DNA from: Mycoplasmopsis bovis 8790
Lineage (GTDB): Bacteria > Bacillota_I > Bacilli_A > Mycoplasmatales > Metamycoplasmataceae
Assembly: GCF_005061465.1 (NCBI RefSeq)
Contig: NZ_LAUS01000004.1
Coordinates: forward strand, 186,001-250,000
Direction: 5' to 3'
DNA length: 64,000 nt
In this document: positions 1 through 11,186 of the stretch, piece after piece
Layout of the letters: the number at the start of each line of letters is the position of its first letter
Position numbering within the stretch: position 1 is the stretch's first letter
Notes under the pieces: model-generated
What the model saw: only the letters and a program-made list of their open reading frames with translations
Told to the model about the DNA's origin: nothing
The model's database searches: none
Translations under genes and position numbers: made by a program

Positions 1-1314
<1,314 letters not shown>

Positions 1315-1316
1315 TT

Positions 1317-1322
1317 ATTATA
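1317..1322 (-). promoter_or_regulatory. Candidate -10 box of eno
   Basis: On the minus strand TATAAT lies about 30 bases before the enolase start. No good -35 hexamer is visible, which is common in mycoplasmas. Confidence 0.4.
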
Positions 1323-1421
1323 TAACAATAAAGGCATCATATAGTAGGCTGATAATAGGGCAACATAGAAATATGGAAATATAAACATATAAACATGTTA
1401 AAGATATTTAGTCTAATTAGA

Positions 1422-1432
1422 CTATAAAACAG
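1422..1432 (-). repeat. Dispersed motif CTGTTTTATAG, copy 1
   Basis: Exact copy, read on the minus strand, in the eno-tuf intergenic region. See the finding on the dispersed 11-mer. Confidence 0.7.
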
Positions 1433-1623
1433 CATTAATAGGCAAATTATTATTAAATATCGACATGTAAGGAAGTTTTAAACAGTAATTCAAGTGTATT
1501 ATTAACTATATTATTAGTAAATTTAGGGCTAATGTAATATTTTTAAAATTTTGTTATTTTTTGTTAAAATTTCAATACTATTTTATTTATATGTAATGTA
1601 TTAGCATTAAAGTTTGGATAGGA

Positions 1624-1665
1624 CATGGATGAAAGGCCATGCTGAGGTAGGTTTTAGCGCTAAAA
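1624..1665 (+). promoter_or_regulatory. Two hairpins in the tuf leader
   Basis: CATGG and CCATG (1624-1628, 1637-1641) enclose an 8-base loop. They are followed by the perfect palindrome TTTTAGCGCTAAAA (1652-1665). Both lie between the likely tuf promoter region (around 1551-1590) and the ribosome binding site AAAGGA at 1683-1688. The second has no U-tract, so it is not a classical terminator. Whether these control tuf translation or mRNA stability is inference. Confidence 0.45.
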
Positions 1666-1696
1666 TTACTCAATATTTTTACGAAAGGATTTTAAT

Positions 1697-2887
1697 ATGG
1701 CAAAACTAGATTTTGACCGTAGCAAAGAACACGTTAATATTGGAACCATTGGCCACGTTGACCATGGTAAAACAACTTTAACTGCTGCTATTGCGACAGT
1801 GCTAGCTAAAAAAGGTTTATCAGAAGCTAAATCATACGATGCAATTGACAATGCACCTGAAGAAAAAGCTCGTGGTATAACAATTAATACATCACACATC
1901 GAATATAATACTGAAAAACGTCACTATGCACACGTTGACTGTCCTGGTCACGCTGACTACATTAAGAACATGATTACTGGTGCTGCTCAAATGGATGGTT
2001 CAATTCTTGTTGTTGCTGCAACTGACGGTGCCATGCCTCAAACAAAAGAACACGTTCTTCTTGCAAAACAAGTTGGTGTTCCAAAGATGGTTGTTTTCTT
2101 AAACAAATGTGACATGATTAAGCCAGAAGATGCAGAAATGATCGACCTTGTTGAAATGGAAGTTCGTGAATTACTTACAAAATATGGCTTTGATGGTGAC
2201 AACACACCATTTGTTCGTGGTTCAGCTCTACAAGCTTTACAAGGCAAACCAGAATACGAAGAAAATATTCTAGAATTAATGAATGCAGTTGACACATGAA
2301 TCGAAACTCCTGTTAAAGACTTTGAAAAACCATTCTTAATGGCTGTTGAAGACGTTTTCACAATTTCAGGTCGTGGTACAGTTGCTACAGGTCGTGTTGA
2401 ACGTGGTAGATTAAGCCTAAACGAAGAAGTTGAAATTGTAGGTCTTAAGCCAACAAAGAAAACAGTTGTTACAGGTATTGAAATGTTCAGAAAGAACTTA
2501 AAAGAAGCTCAAGCAGGTGACAACGCAGGTCTATTACTTCGTGGTGTTGAAAGATCAGCTATCGAACGTGGACAAGTTCTTGCTAAACCAGGTTCTATTG
2601 TTCCTCATGCTGAATTCGAAGCTGCAATTTATGCATTAACAAAAGAAGAAGGTGGTCGTCACACTCCATTCTTTGTTAACTATAAACCTCAATTCTACTT
2701 CCGTACAACAGACGTTACAGGTGGATTAGAATTTGAAAAAGGCCGTGAATTCGTTCAACCAGGTGAAAACGTTAACTTAAAAGTTAAACTTATCGCACCT
2801 ATCGCTGTTGAAGAAGGAACAAAGTTCTCAATCCGTGAAGGTGGTAGAACAGTTGGTTATGGTTCTGTAACAAAAATTCTTAAATAA
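1697..2887 (+). CDS. tuf: Elongation factor Tu
   Basis: EF-Tu is the GTPase that brings aminoacyl-tRNA to the ribosome. The 396-residue product has G1 GHVDHGKT, G3 DCPGHADY and G4 NKCD, then domains 2 and 3 with the conserved [13 protein letters not shown] and [15 protein letters not shown] segments. One TGA near 2298 is read as Trp in the domain 1/2 linker (DTWIETP). The start ATG has AAAGGA about 9 bases upstream. The gene has its own leader and a strong terminator, so it is probably a single-gene transcript. It looks richer in C-ending codons than its neighbours, as expected for a highly expressed gene. Confidence 0.99.
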
Positions 2888-2975
2888 TTTGTTCATTAAA
2901 CCAATAATCCCGTTTTATAAGCATTTACATAAATTTAATTTTCTTAAATTGTTCATAATGCATATATAAACAACG

Positions 2976-3003
2976 AAAAAGCAAAGTTCGCTTTGCTTTT
3001 TTG
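2976..3003 (+). terminator. Terminator of tuf
   Basis: GCAAAG and CTTTGC close on a TTCG tetraloop (2981-2996), flanked by A-run and T-run arms. The stable UUCG loop followed by TTTTTT is a textbook intrinsic terminator. Confidence 0.85.
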
Positions 3004-3078
3004 TATATTTTTGTAATTATGTATTTATAAAAAACTATAATTGAAATACTTAAAATTTATATTTAAAAAAAGGGATGT

Positions 3079-3483
3079 ATGTTCTTAGAAAAGTGTTTTA
3101 TTACTAAGGAAAATCAAAGTCTTAATGAAGTGGCTAATTTTGTTTTAAATAACCTAACTAAAAGTAAATTAATACTTTTAAATGGCGAATTAGGTGCTGG
3201 TAAGACAACATTATTAAAAGAAATTGCAAAAATAATTGGGATAACTGAGCCAATTACATCACCAACATTTAACTATATGAAAACATACAATGGCTTAATT
3301 CACATTGACGCATATCACTTAAGTGGCGGAATTGATGAATTTATTGACTATGCAAATGACGGGGATATTATTGCTATTGAATGGCCTTCTAGGATACAGC
3401 ATTATTACTCAAATTTTGTTAATGTAGATATCTCTTTGGATAAAGACAATAATCATATTTTCAAGATAAAGGTGGTTAAATAA
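3079..3483 (+). CDS. tsaE: tRNA t6A synthesis ATPase TsaE
   Basis: TsaE is the ATPase that supports the TsaB-TsaD complex making t6A37 in ANN-decoding tRNAs. The 134-residue product has Walker A GELGAGKTT (about residues 37-45), the SPTFNYM segment, HIDAYHL and the C-terminal IEWPSR, all typical of the family. The start is set by AGGG just upstream of 3079. Its last base overlaps the tsaB start, and tsaD follows, so tsaE-tsaB-tsaD form one translationally coupled operon. No TsaC/Sua5 gene is in this window. Confidence 0.95.
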   Translation: MFLEKCFITKENQSLNEVANFVLNNLTKSKLILLNGELGAGKTTLLKEIAKIIGITEPITSPTFNYMKTYNGLIHIDAYHLSGGIDEFIDYANDGDIIAIEWPSRIQHYYSNFVNVDISLDKDNNHIFKIKVVK

Positions 3484-4040
3484 TGAGATTATATTTAGAT
3501 ACAGCTAATGATGACTTTGTTTTAGCGGCCTTTGATGATAATTACAAACTAGTGTACTCAAAAATACTAGAAAAGTACCAAAAGAAGGTTGAATTAATAC
3601 CACTAAGTGTAAGCGAAATGCTTAATTCTTTGTCCTTAACAATTGATGATTTTAATGAGTTTTACACCAATTTAGGTCCAGGATTCTTTACTGGAGTAAG
3701 AATATCACTAGTTTATTTAAGAACAATAGCTACAATTAAAAAGATTAAGATTTTTACGACTAGCACAATGCAAATTTTAAGCATTCAAAATCCTGGCAAA
3801 AACTCATTTTATATTAACGCTAAAGGCGAAAAGTACTTTGAATACATAAGAAATAATAAGCCATTTGATTCTAACCAAATTACCTGTAAAACAGGTGCTA
3901 AAGATAAATATAGTGAAGTAGATTACATTCAATTTTTAAATAATTTTAAAGCATACAAAGACTTATTTATTACTAATAGTGATTTAAATAAAATTGAACC
4001 TTATTACATAAAAATGCCACAAATAGGAGCTAAAAAATAG
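3483..4040 (+). CDS. tsaB: tRNA t6A synthesis protein TsaB
   Basis: TsaB is the ASKHA-fold partner that dimerises with TsaD. The product has 185 residues, shorter than the roughly 230 of the E. coli protein, and is recognised by the N-terminal YLDTA strand and the signature GPGFFTGVRISL (about residues 63-74). The C-terminal half is strongly diverged. The start overlaps the tsaE stop (TAATG), and tsaD starts one base after the tsaB stop. Both the position and the motif support the call. Confidence 0.88.
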   Translation: MRLYLDTANDDFVLAAFDDNYKLVYSKILEKYQKKVELIPLSVSEMLNSLSLTIDDFNEFYTNLGPGFFTGVRISLVYLRTIATIKKIKIFTTSTMQILSIQNPGKNSFYINAKGEKYFEYIRNNKPFDSNQITCKTGAKDKYSEVDYIQFLNNFKAYKDLFITNSDLNKIEPYYIKMPQIGAKK

Positions 4041-4041
4041 T

Positions 4042-4971
4042 ATGAAAATATTAGGTATTGAAACTAGCCATGATGATACTTCTATTGCTATTTTAGAAGA
4101 TAATAAGGTTATTGCATTAGAAACTATTAGTCAAGTTGATATATTCAAGGAATTTGGTGGCACAATTCCTGAAATATCATCAAGAGAGCACGTTAAAAAC
4201 ATTAATTTAATTTTGGAAATATTATTAAAAAAGTATGACTTATCAACTATTGATTATATAGCTTATACTAAAGAACCAGGGCTAGTTGGAACACTACAAA
4301 TTGGATACTTATTTGCAAGTGCCGTTTCTTTAGCTTACAATAAACCAATAATTCCTGTTAATCACTTAATAGGTCACTTTTACTCTTGCGCATTAGATAA
4401 TGAAATAAAATACCCTTCATTATGCTTGTTAGTTTCTGGTGGCCATACTCAACTAATGCTTATTAATAGCCCTAGTGATTATGAAATAATTGGTCAAACA
4501 TTAGATGATGCTGTTGGTGAAGCATTTGATAAAGTTAGTTCAAAATTACAGCTAGGTTTTCCTGGTGGGCCTATAATTGATAAAATATATAAAAACTATA
4601 AAGGGGAATTTGTTAAATTCACTGAACCTAATGCACCTGGCGAGTTTAATTTTTCATTTAGCGGGCTAAAATCACAAGTTATAAATTATTATCACAATAA
4701 AGTTCAGCGAAATGAAAAAGTGGATATTGACCAAATTGCAGCAAGCTTTCAAGATTGTGCAGTAAACTACTTAATAAATCAAACTAAAAAAGCACTTTTG
4801 AAATATGATGTTAAATCGCTAGTTTTAGCTGGTGGGGTAAGTGCTAATAGTGAACTAAGAAAAAGATTTTTAGAAATAAGTAAAATGGCCATAATACCTA
4901 ATTTAAAATATGCTACAGATAATGGCGCAATGATCGCATCATGTGCATACCAAATGCTTAAAGAAAAGTAA
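4042..4971 (+). CDS. tsaD: tRNA N6-adenosine threonylcarbamoyltransferase TsaD
   Basis: TsaD transfers threonylcarbamoyl from the adenylate to A37 of tRNA. The 309-residue product starts MKILGIETSHDDTS. It has the metal-binding NHLIGHFYS motif (both histidines kept), SGGHTQL, LDDAVGEAFDKV, FPGGPIID, SFSGLKSQV and AGGVSAN, in family order. It ends the tsaE-tsaB-tsaD operon. A lipoprotein gene follows 23 bases later with no terminator between. Confidence 0.97.
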   Translation: MKILGIETSHDDTSIAILEDNKVIALETISQVDIFKEFGGTIPEISSREHVKNINLILEILLKKYDLSTIDYIAYTKEPGLVGTLQIGYLFASAVSLAYNKPIIPVNHLIGHFYSCALDNEIKYPSLCLLVSGGHTQLMLINSPSDYEIIGQTLDDAVGEAFDKVSSKLQLGFPGGPIIDKIYKNYKGEFVKFTEPNAPGEFNFSFSGLKSQVINYYHNKVQRNEKVDIDQIAASFQDCAVNYLINQTKKALLKYDVKSLVLAGGVSANSELRKRFLEISKMAIIPNLKYATDNGAMIASCAYQMLKEK

Positions 4972-4994
4972 AAGTTCTTGTAGAAAATGTATAT

Positions 4995-6866
4995 ATGAAT
5001 AAAAAAATAAGTTTATTACTGCCAATATCTATTAGTACCTTGCCTGCGCTAATTTCATCATCATGCAATAATGAAGATGACATTTTTAATTTAAAAATAA
5101 ATTCGGATGTAAAAGCCAGCGACATTTTTTATAAAACATTTTTGTCGCAATTAAAAACGCACACATTAGAGTCTTTATTTAATGACCTGCAAAGTGGCAT
5201 ATTGACACTCAATCTTCCTAATAAAGTTGATGAATTTAGGTTAAGTAGTAATAAAGATGACATTATTTTTAAGTATAAAAGTAAAACTTACTCATTAAAA
5301 AATGTTGCAAGCAAAATAAATGGATTTGACTTTACTGAAATTTTAAGACCTTTTACATATGAAAATGAAGATGGTAAATTTATTGTAAAAAGAGCCAAAA
5401 ATATCAATGACAATACTGATATAGATATTTTATTTAAATTAAAAACAGAAGGCAAATTAGATTATTCCGACTTCTTTGAATATAAAAGCAAAATTTTCCA
5501 AAATTACTATAAAAAAGGCATACTGGATGATTTAAATATTCCTGATTTACAATATATGTTACAAAGTGCTTTTATTAATAGTAATTCACAATTTCCTATG
5601 CAAGTATTATCAATTAATACAAGAAGCAAAGCGTTTTTTAACTCTAAATTCCAACAAGAAATTTTAGAGAAGCGACTTTCTAATGAGTTAAAAATTTATA
5701 ATTTTACTTCTAATGGGTTAATTTTTGACCATGTAAAATTTAGTAATTTAAAAATTGATAATGATGCTATTAAACTCAATATTGACCTGCTTGATGCTAA
5801 TGACAATTCTCTTCTTAGTGATAAGCACAAAAGTTTAGAATTTAAATTAACTAACTTTTCCAAAGGCCAAAGTGATATATATTTTGATTTAAAAACTAAG
5901 GCAAAACTTACTATTGATAATGATGAAGTTAAGTTTAATGAATTAGTCAATAATCCTGAAATTAAATTTAAGCCTAATCCATTATCATACAAAACCATTG
6001 ATGATTTAATGCACCCTACTAAGACATATGAAGCATTTAATTTAAATAATACTGCAATGCTACTTAGTGAATTAAAAGATGATATTTTAATATCTAATAT
6101 TCCAGCCGAATTTGACTTTAAAATAGACAAATTTGAAAAAACTAAATTATTGAATAATTCATTATCAATTGGTAAATTAATTATAAACGATGCTAAAACA
6201 GGCCAAAAATACAATTGATATTCTATTGATTTTACACCGCATAAGCACATTTTTTCAAACGGCTTATATTTAAAAAATGAATTAGGGACAATTAATAAAG
6301 ATAAAGACTCATACTTTAGTTATTCAGTAAATGATAATAACTTTGATAATAAAGGCAATTTAAATATCCCACAAGGAATTAAAGCAACTGATTTTATTGA
6401 AAATTTATTTAATGATATTGCAAACTTTTTAATTTATCAAAATAAAGATAACTTATTATTATGACAAAACAATTCTATGTCAAACTTACCTGTTTTAGAA
6501 GTGTTAAAACATAAACACTTTTATGAAAAGTGATTATCTATAATATTTTCTCAATATACACTTTTATATAATATTAATAATGATGCTGATGACGATGGTT
6601 TAATCAAAAAAGTAGATGTAAAACTTATTGATCCTAATAAATATGAAGCATCAAAACATGGTATAGGTACTGTTCCTATATCAATCAATTTTATTAATCA
6701 TAGAAATCAAAAAATGCTACAAACAGATTACCATTACAACTTAATTGGCTTTAAAGGATACGATAAAGGAATAATAGAATCTAAGAAAGCTGAATTAAAG
6801 GATGAATTTAAAAGTGATTTACCACTTAAGAATAAAACGCTTCCATATTTAATAAGTGTCAAATAA
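4995..6866 (+). CDS. Large lipoprotein, function unknown
   Basis: The 623-residue product begins with a charged MNKK, a hydrophobic stretch and a lipobox ISSSC (lipidated Cys about residue 24), so it should be anchored on the outer face of the membrane. The mature part is hydrophilic, rich in Lys, Asn and Asp, with no cysteine-rich or tandem-repeat region that I could see. Several TGA codons in the C-terminal third (for example NWYSID and LLLWQNN) are read as Trp; under the standard code the protein would end near residue 407. No clear Shine-Dalgarno sequence precedes the ATG, so it may be translated from tsaD read-through. I do not recognise the family. A strong terminator follows. Confidence 0.85.
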
Positions 6867-6897
6867 AAAACTTGTTGTCGGTGTTACAAGTTTTTTG
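6865..6897. terminator. Bidirectional terminator between convergent genes
   Basis: AAAAACTTGT and ACAAGTTTTT pair around a 10-base loop with A/T runs on both sides. It ends the lipoprotein transcript from the left and the EIIB-like transcript from the right. Confidence 0.8.
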
Positions 6898-6906
6898 TTT
6901 ATAAAG

Positions 6907-6917
6907 CTGTTTTATAG
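6907..6917 (+). repeat. Dispersed motif CTGTTTTATAG, copy 2
   Basis: Exact copy between the convergent lipoprotein and EIIB-like genes, just right of the terminator. Confidence 0.7.
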
Positions 6918-6927
6918 GGATAGACAG

Positions 6928-7299
6928 CTATTTTGTAATTTCGTTATTTAACTCTTCACTTAATTTTTTGGCATAATCTCCAACAACTAGTGAAACATTG
7001 TTAGATGAAATCATAATCCCACTAACATATTTCAATTGCTCTAATTTATCTTTTTGAACAATTGACTTATCATTAATAATTACTTTGATTCTTGATATAG
7101 TGTTTGAGACACTAGAAATATTGCCTTTTCCGCCCAATAAGTTAATTAACTCAAGTGTATCCATACTTGAGTCTAATTTATTAATTTCGCCTTTTTTAAG
7201 TTTCTTAACTTTTTTATTTTTAACACTTCAGTATACTCAGCAAAATCCCAATGTAAATATTGTTAAAGTAGCTATTTTTCACTTATCGCCTGTTGTCAT
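6928..7299 (-). CDS. Membrane-anchored PTS EIIB-like domain, no active-site Cys
   Basis: The 123-residue product starts MTTGDKWK at 7299, set by GGAAA upstream. It has one N-terminal membrane helix (about residues 8-25), a basic linker, then a domain resembling glucose-family EIIB: ELINLLGGKGNI, SNTISRIKVII, LKYVSGIMISSNNVSLVVG. In functional EIIB the segment reads like DACITRLRV with a phosphorylated Cys. Here the matching residue is Thr (SNTISRIKV), so it cannot carry phosphate in the usual way. No EIIC or EIIA gene is nearby. A regulatory or sugar-sensing role is possible but unproven. TGA codes Trp at three places in the helix region. Confidence 0.65.
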
Positions 7300-7958
7300 A
7301 ACTTAATTTCCTTATAAAATTATTGTACATTATATTCTGTCTATTAAAAGTTTTAGTAATTTAATTGAAACGAGTCCACACGTTTTAAAGGAAAAAATTT
7401 TAATTATTCACTAATTAGCATTTAATTTTCGACCAAAAACACTATTTATAGCCAATATGCAACAAAAGTCTTGTTTTTCTCATCTATTGCTTACTTAACT
7501 ATTATTATCTATTATTTGCACCTTATGCTAAGTCAATTTACTTATTGCGCTGTTTAAGGTTGTATTTTCAAAATACTATGAATTTGACTTTGCTATTTTT
7601 TTATGAATTTATATTATTTTTAAATTGATAAATTTTCTAAAAATTTAGAAAAAATTAATTAGTAAAACAAAAAAATCATTGAATAAACTAATAGTTCTTT
7701 TACATTAAAACATATATTGTTTCTTGAAAACTAAACCAGAGAATCATTGTTAATTATTAATTATAAATTTTCAAACTATTTAGTCAAATATCCCTGTTTT
7801 ATAGGTTTTATGGTCTTATATTATCAAAATATTTTTTATATTAAAATCTTTTTCATAAATGTTATTAAATTCTTCCACAATAATCAATTATTTTAAATGT
7901 CAATTATGTTAACAATAAAATATCTACTAATTAATTAATTTAAAAAATAGAGGTATTA
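7300..7958. other. Intergenic region upstream of phase-variable lipoprotein
   Basis: About 660 bp of very AT-rich DNA between divergent genes. I see no convincing ORF. It must hold the promoters of the EIIB-like gene (left) and the lipoprotein gene (right); the latter has AGAGG at 7949-7953. One exact copy of CTGTTTTATAG is at 7794-7804. Confidence 0.5.
7794..7804 (+). repeat. Dispersed motif CTGTTTTATAG, copy 3
   Basis: Exact copy in the intergenic region upstream of the lipoprotein at 7959. Confidence 0.7.
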
Positions 7959-9098
7959 ATGAAAAAGAAATTTTCTTTATTAGGGGGGGGGATTTTAATT
8001 TCGCTTCCTGTTATTGCAGCTTCATGCAATAACACTCAAAACCAGACGAATAATAATGAAAAGAAAAAACCTGAAAAATTAAATCAGGACAGTAATAATT
8101 CAAACGAAACTGCTGTTTTAAAAGTTTGAAATGATAATTTTAAAGATAAATTAAATAGTGCTCAAAGTTATGAAATAATCCTAAATAAACTAATCAAATT
8201 ACTTAATGGTAACAACGATTTCAAAATATCATTAGCAAATCAAAACGATTTAAAGAAAAGATTTTCTAAAGATATTGAAGCGAAATTAACTCAAAAGTTA
8301 GCTTTAAAAGTTAATGACAATGACTTATCACTCGAAGCAGGTAAGGTTGCTTATGGTCAGCAAGCAACTAAATATAAAGATCCAAATACTGGTGAAATTA
8401 AAGAGACATTAGAAAAAGATTTAAGCAAGCATAAAGAATTTGAAAATGTAAAAGAAATCACACAAATTGGATTTTATGATGATGAATGAAACAATTACTT
8501 AACTAAACATGGGGTTAAATATAATTACATTCAGATGGTCAAGTTACCTAAAAGTGTCAACAAAGTTCCTTCAGTACTGCCAGAAGAAATCACGGCATTA
8601 ATTGAAGTTTTTAGCGGTAATACCAATGCGAAAATAGAAAGAATTGAAGCTTGGAACACAAAAAACATAATGAATACAAAGGGCTTATTTAACAATGCAC
8701 CACTTTTTGATGGCAACATTTCAAAATGAGATGTTTCAAGTGTTACAAATATGCATGATATGTTTAATGGCGCCAAGTCATTTAATCAAGATATAAGCAA
8801 ATGACAAACTAAAAGCTTAAAGTATTTGTATCGCACATTTTCAAGAGCTGAAAAATTCAATCAAGATATTAGTAATTGAGATGTAAGCAATGTTGCTAGA
8901 TTTAGTAGAGTATTATATGGAGCTAAATCATTTAACCAAGATCTATCAAAATGAGATGTTAACATTACTAGGTTAGCAATATTCCCGGGTGATAAAACTG
9001 GATATGATGACTGAAATAAAAAATCTTTAATAGAAAAAGAAAAATCAAAATGACCACTGAATTTACAAAATGCAAATGTCAGTATTAGAAATAAGTAA
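7959..9098 (+). CDS. Phase-variable BspA/DUF285 lipoprotein, in frame
   Basis: The 379-residue product has the signal peptide MKKKFSLLGGGILISL and lipobox VIAASC. The three glycines are encoded by nine consecutive Gs (7983-7991), which here keep the frame open. Residues about 50-190 form a Lys/Asn-rich stem. From about residue 240 there are DUF285 (BspA-like) repeats of roughly 25 residues, WDVSSVTNMHDMFNGAKSFN style, whose first Trp is usually a TGA codon. Such repeats are common in mycoplasma surface proteins thought to contact host proteins (family knowledge). It overlaps the next gene by 29 bases. The ATG is preceded by AGAGG. Confidence 0.88.
7983..7991 (+). repeat. Poly-G tract (9 G) in signal peptide, in frame
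   Basis: Nine Gs encode Gly-Gly-Gly at about residues 9-11. Gain or loss of one G would shift the frame before the lipobox and abolish the lipoprotein. The matching tract at 13751-13761 in a second lipoprotein gene is out of frame. Confidence 0.85.
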
Positions 9099-10110
9099 CA
9101 GTATTTTGAACGAAATAAAAGAAATTGAAAAAAATAATAATGAACTTAATACAAAAATAAATGCTCAGCAGAAGAAGAATAATTTTTATGCAGCTAAACT
9201 TAGTAAAATTGAAGAGCATAAAGACAAACTAGTAAAAGATGAAAAAAGATATAAAATTGCAGAGGCATATAGGTATAAAGCTAAATTAAAGGAATTACCA
9301 ACAAAAATAAAAAATAAAGTTCATACAGAAATAGAAAATAAATTAAGTAAATTTTCTAACTTAGTTTCAAAATCACAATTTATGTCATTACAAAATTTAA
9401 ATAATCTTTTATTAGAAAAACAAAATATACTTGACGAACTAAGCTATAAAACAGTCAAATTTGATAATGAATGGGAATTAATTCGAGAAAAATTAACTTC
9501 ATATTGAGGCTATGCAGTAGAACCAAAATATAATGAAAATAAAACAGAATTAAGGGAGATTGGATGGTTTGTAAACAAGGATTTTGATATTCAGATTGAA
9601 CAAATATCGCAAGACGTAAATAAAGTTCCTGCACTACCAGGATATATAAATAGTTTAAAAAATGCCTTTAAAGACAACTTAAGCGATAATATAATAGGAA
9701 TTGAAAATTGAGACACTAAAAATATTACTGATATGTCTGGTGTGTTTTGAGGCGCTAAAAATTTCAATGGTAATATCTCAAAATGAGACACATCAAATGT
9801 TGAAACAATGAGCTCAATGTTTAATGATGCATCAAAATTTGATAGAGATCTAAGCGACTGAAAAACATCAAATGTAACAAATATGCAAAGTATGTTTACT
9901 GATGCTAAGGAATTTAACAACGCAAATAAAAGTCTTAACTGAGATGTTTCAAAAGTAAAGGATATGAAATTTATGTTTTTTGGTGCAAGAAAATTTAATC
10001 AAGATATTTCAAATTGAAATGTAAAATCAGTTGAAAATCACAACCATTTCTCTACAAATTCTGGTTTTGCAAACGAAGAAAATAAATTGGCACCTAAATT
10101 TATAAATTAA
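9070..10110 (+). CDS. DUF285 protein with coiled coil but no signal peptide
   Basis: The 346-residue product starts MQMSVLEISNSILNEIK inside the end of the preceding lipoprotein gene, in the +1 frame. Residues 1-130 are highly charged and predicted coiled coil (KEIEKNNNELNTKIN and similar). A middle segment VNKVPALPGYINSLK resembles VNKVPSVLPEEITALI of the upstream protein. DUF285 repeats follow (WDTKNITDMSGVFWGAKNFN style). There is no signal peptide and no visible Shine-Dalgarno site, and the frame is closed by TAG at 9031. A DUF285 surface protein without export signal is odd. It may be the 3' part of a gene that lost its 5' end, or may be joined to the upstream product by frameshifting. 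The ORF itself is long and intact. Confidence 0.7.
9444..9454 (-). repeat. Dispersed motif CTGTTTTATAG, copy 4
   Basis: Exact copy inside the DUF285 protein gene, where the sense strand reads CTATAAAACAG and encodes YKT. Confidence 0.7.
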
Positions 10111-10189
10111 GTATAAGTTTCCCAAAAATTAACTATACAAGATTTTTTCAATGATCTCCATACTCTTTTTAAGGAGCTCAGCTTCATAC

Positions 10190-10224
10190 CAAATGTCATT
10201 TTTATATGGCATTTGTATTTTTTT
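10190..10224 (+). terminator. Terminator after the DUF285 gene pair
   Basis: CAAATGTCAT (10190-10199) and ATGGCATTTG (10206-10215) form a 10-bp stem with one G-U pair, followed by TATTTTTTTAT. Confidence 0.7.
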
Positions 10225-10265
10225 ATATTACTTAAATATTTTCATTACATCACGATAGGTTTTAT

Positions 10266-11058
10266 TTATAAAATTTTTGAGTCGGCAAATTTATTCTTTA
10301 TTCCGTTTCTGATTATAGGAGTTAGCATGTATAAAAACTCATTACCATAAACACCGCAGTCACTATGTTGTCTAACGGCCTCTAACTCTAATGTATTTTT
10401 ATAAAAATCGTTAACAAACTCTATTTCTCATCTTTGCTTGTATAAATTTAATACATCTTCACAGGTGATATCTTGATCTGATGAATACACAATTGTTTCG
10501 AATTTGTGCTTAATTTGTCCTTATCTTTCAATTGAAAATTTTTTGTTTGACATAAAGTCTTGTTCTTCTTTTGATGCATTCTTTAAATTCCTGAAAGCAT
10601 AGTAATAAAGACCATTGCGAATATCTTTTACATCAAGTTGGTTCATTCTTGCTGTTTATTTTATCTTTCATATTGTATGCATCAATTTTTTCTAAGAGTT
10701 TTAACGATCTTTTAAGTGGATGTATAAAACTAACCTTTGACATTAACACACTGCTGTTTATGCCTTTATCACCTATAATTATTCCTTTATTTATGCCTGT
10801 TTTTTCCAAAAAGTCAGGAAAACTATTAACATCCACACAATTTCCTGAGTAAGGAAGCGAACAAATTACATCTCTAGTTATTGCATTAAAGGCAATTAAA
10901 ATAGAGATGTTTTTGCTATTTTTTTGCTTTGATTTGTATGAAAAATCGTTTAATGAATTCACTTTACTATTATTATTTTTTATTTTCATTTGCAAAATAA
11001 AAAAACAAGAGCCTTTGTTTTTAAAACTCCTGTTTCTGTCTTTGAAAATGACAATCAA
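10266..11058 (-). pseudogene. Broken IS4-type transposase
   Basis: Remnant of a DDE transposase of the IS4 type on the minus strand. The first frame (10633-11058) has NDFSYKSKQKNSKNISILIA, ITRDVICSLPYSGNCVDVNS and GIIIGDKGI, typical of the catalytic core around the second Asp. The reading then shifts frame near 10640 (MNQLDVKDIRNGLYYYAF) and meets TAA at 10521-10523. Beyond that stop the same frame contains LYKQRWEIEFVNDFYK, an exact Y-2-R-3-E-6-K (YREK) signature. The N-terminal domain is missing. I did not find terminal inverted repeats or a target duplication. Confidence 0.8.
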
Positions 11059-11186
11059 TAATGAAGACCTATCATTTTTCGCATTTTTATATAGTTAATT
11101 TTCGGTAAACTGTTAAATAACTATTAATATTGTTAAATAAAAGTAAAGATTACAATATAGTTTTGTCTACACCATTATTTGTGCAT

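Noticed and set aside
2038-2361. Open frame on the minus strand inside tuf.
   Set aside because: It mirrors the highly biased tuf codons, has no start signal and no family resemblance.
10266-11058. An active insertion sequence.
   Set aside because: Frameshift near 10640, stop at 10521 and missing N-terminal domain; no terminal repeats found.
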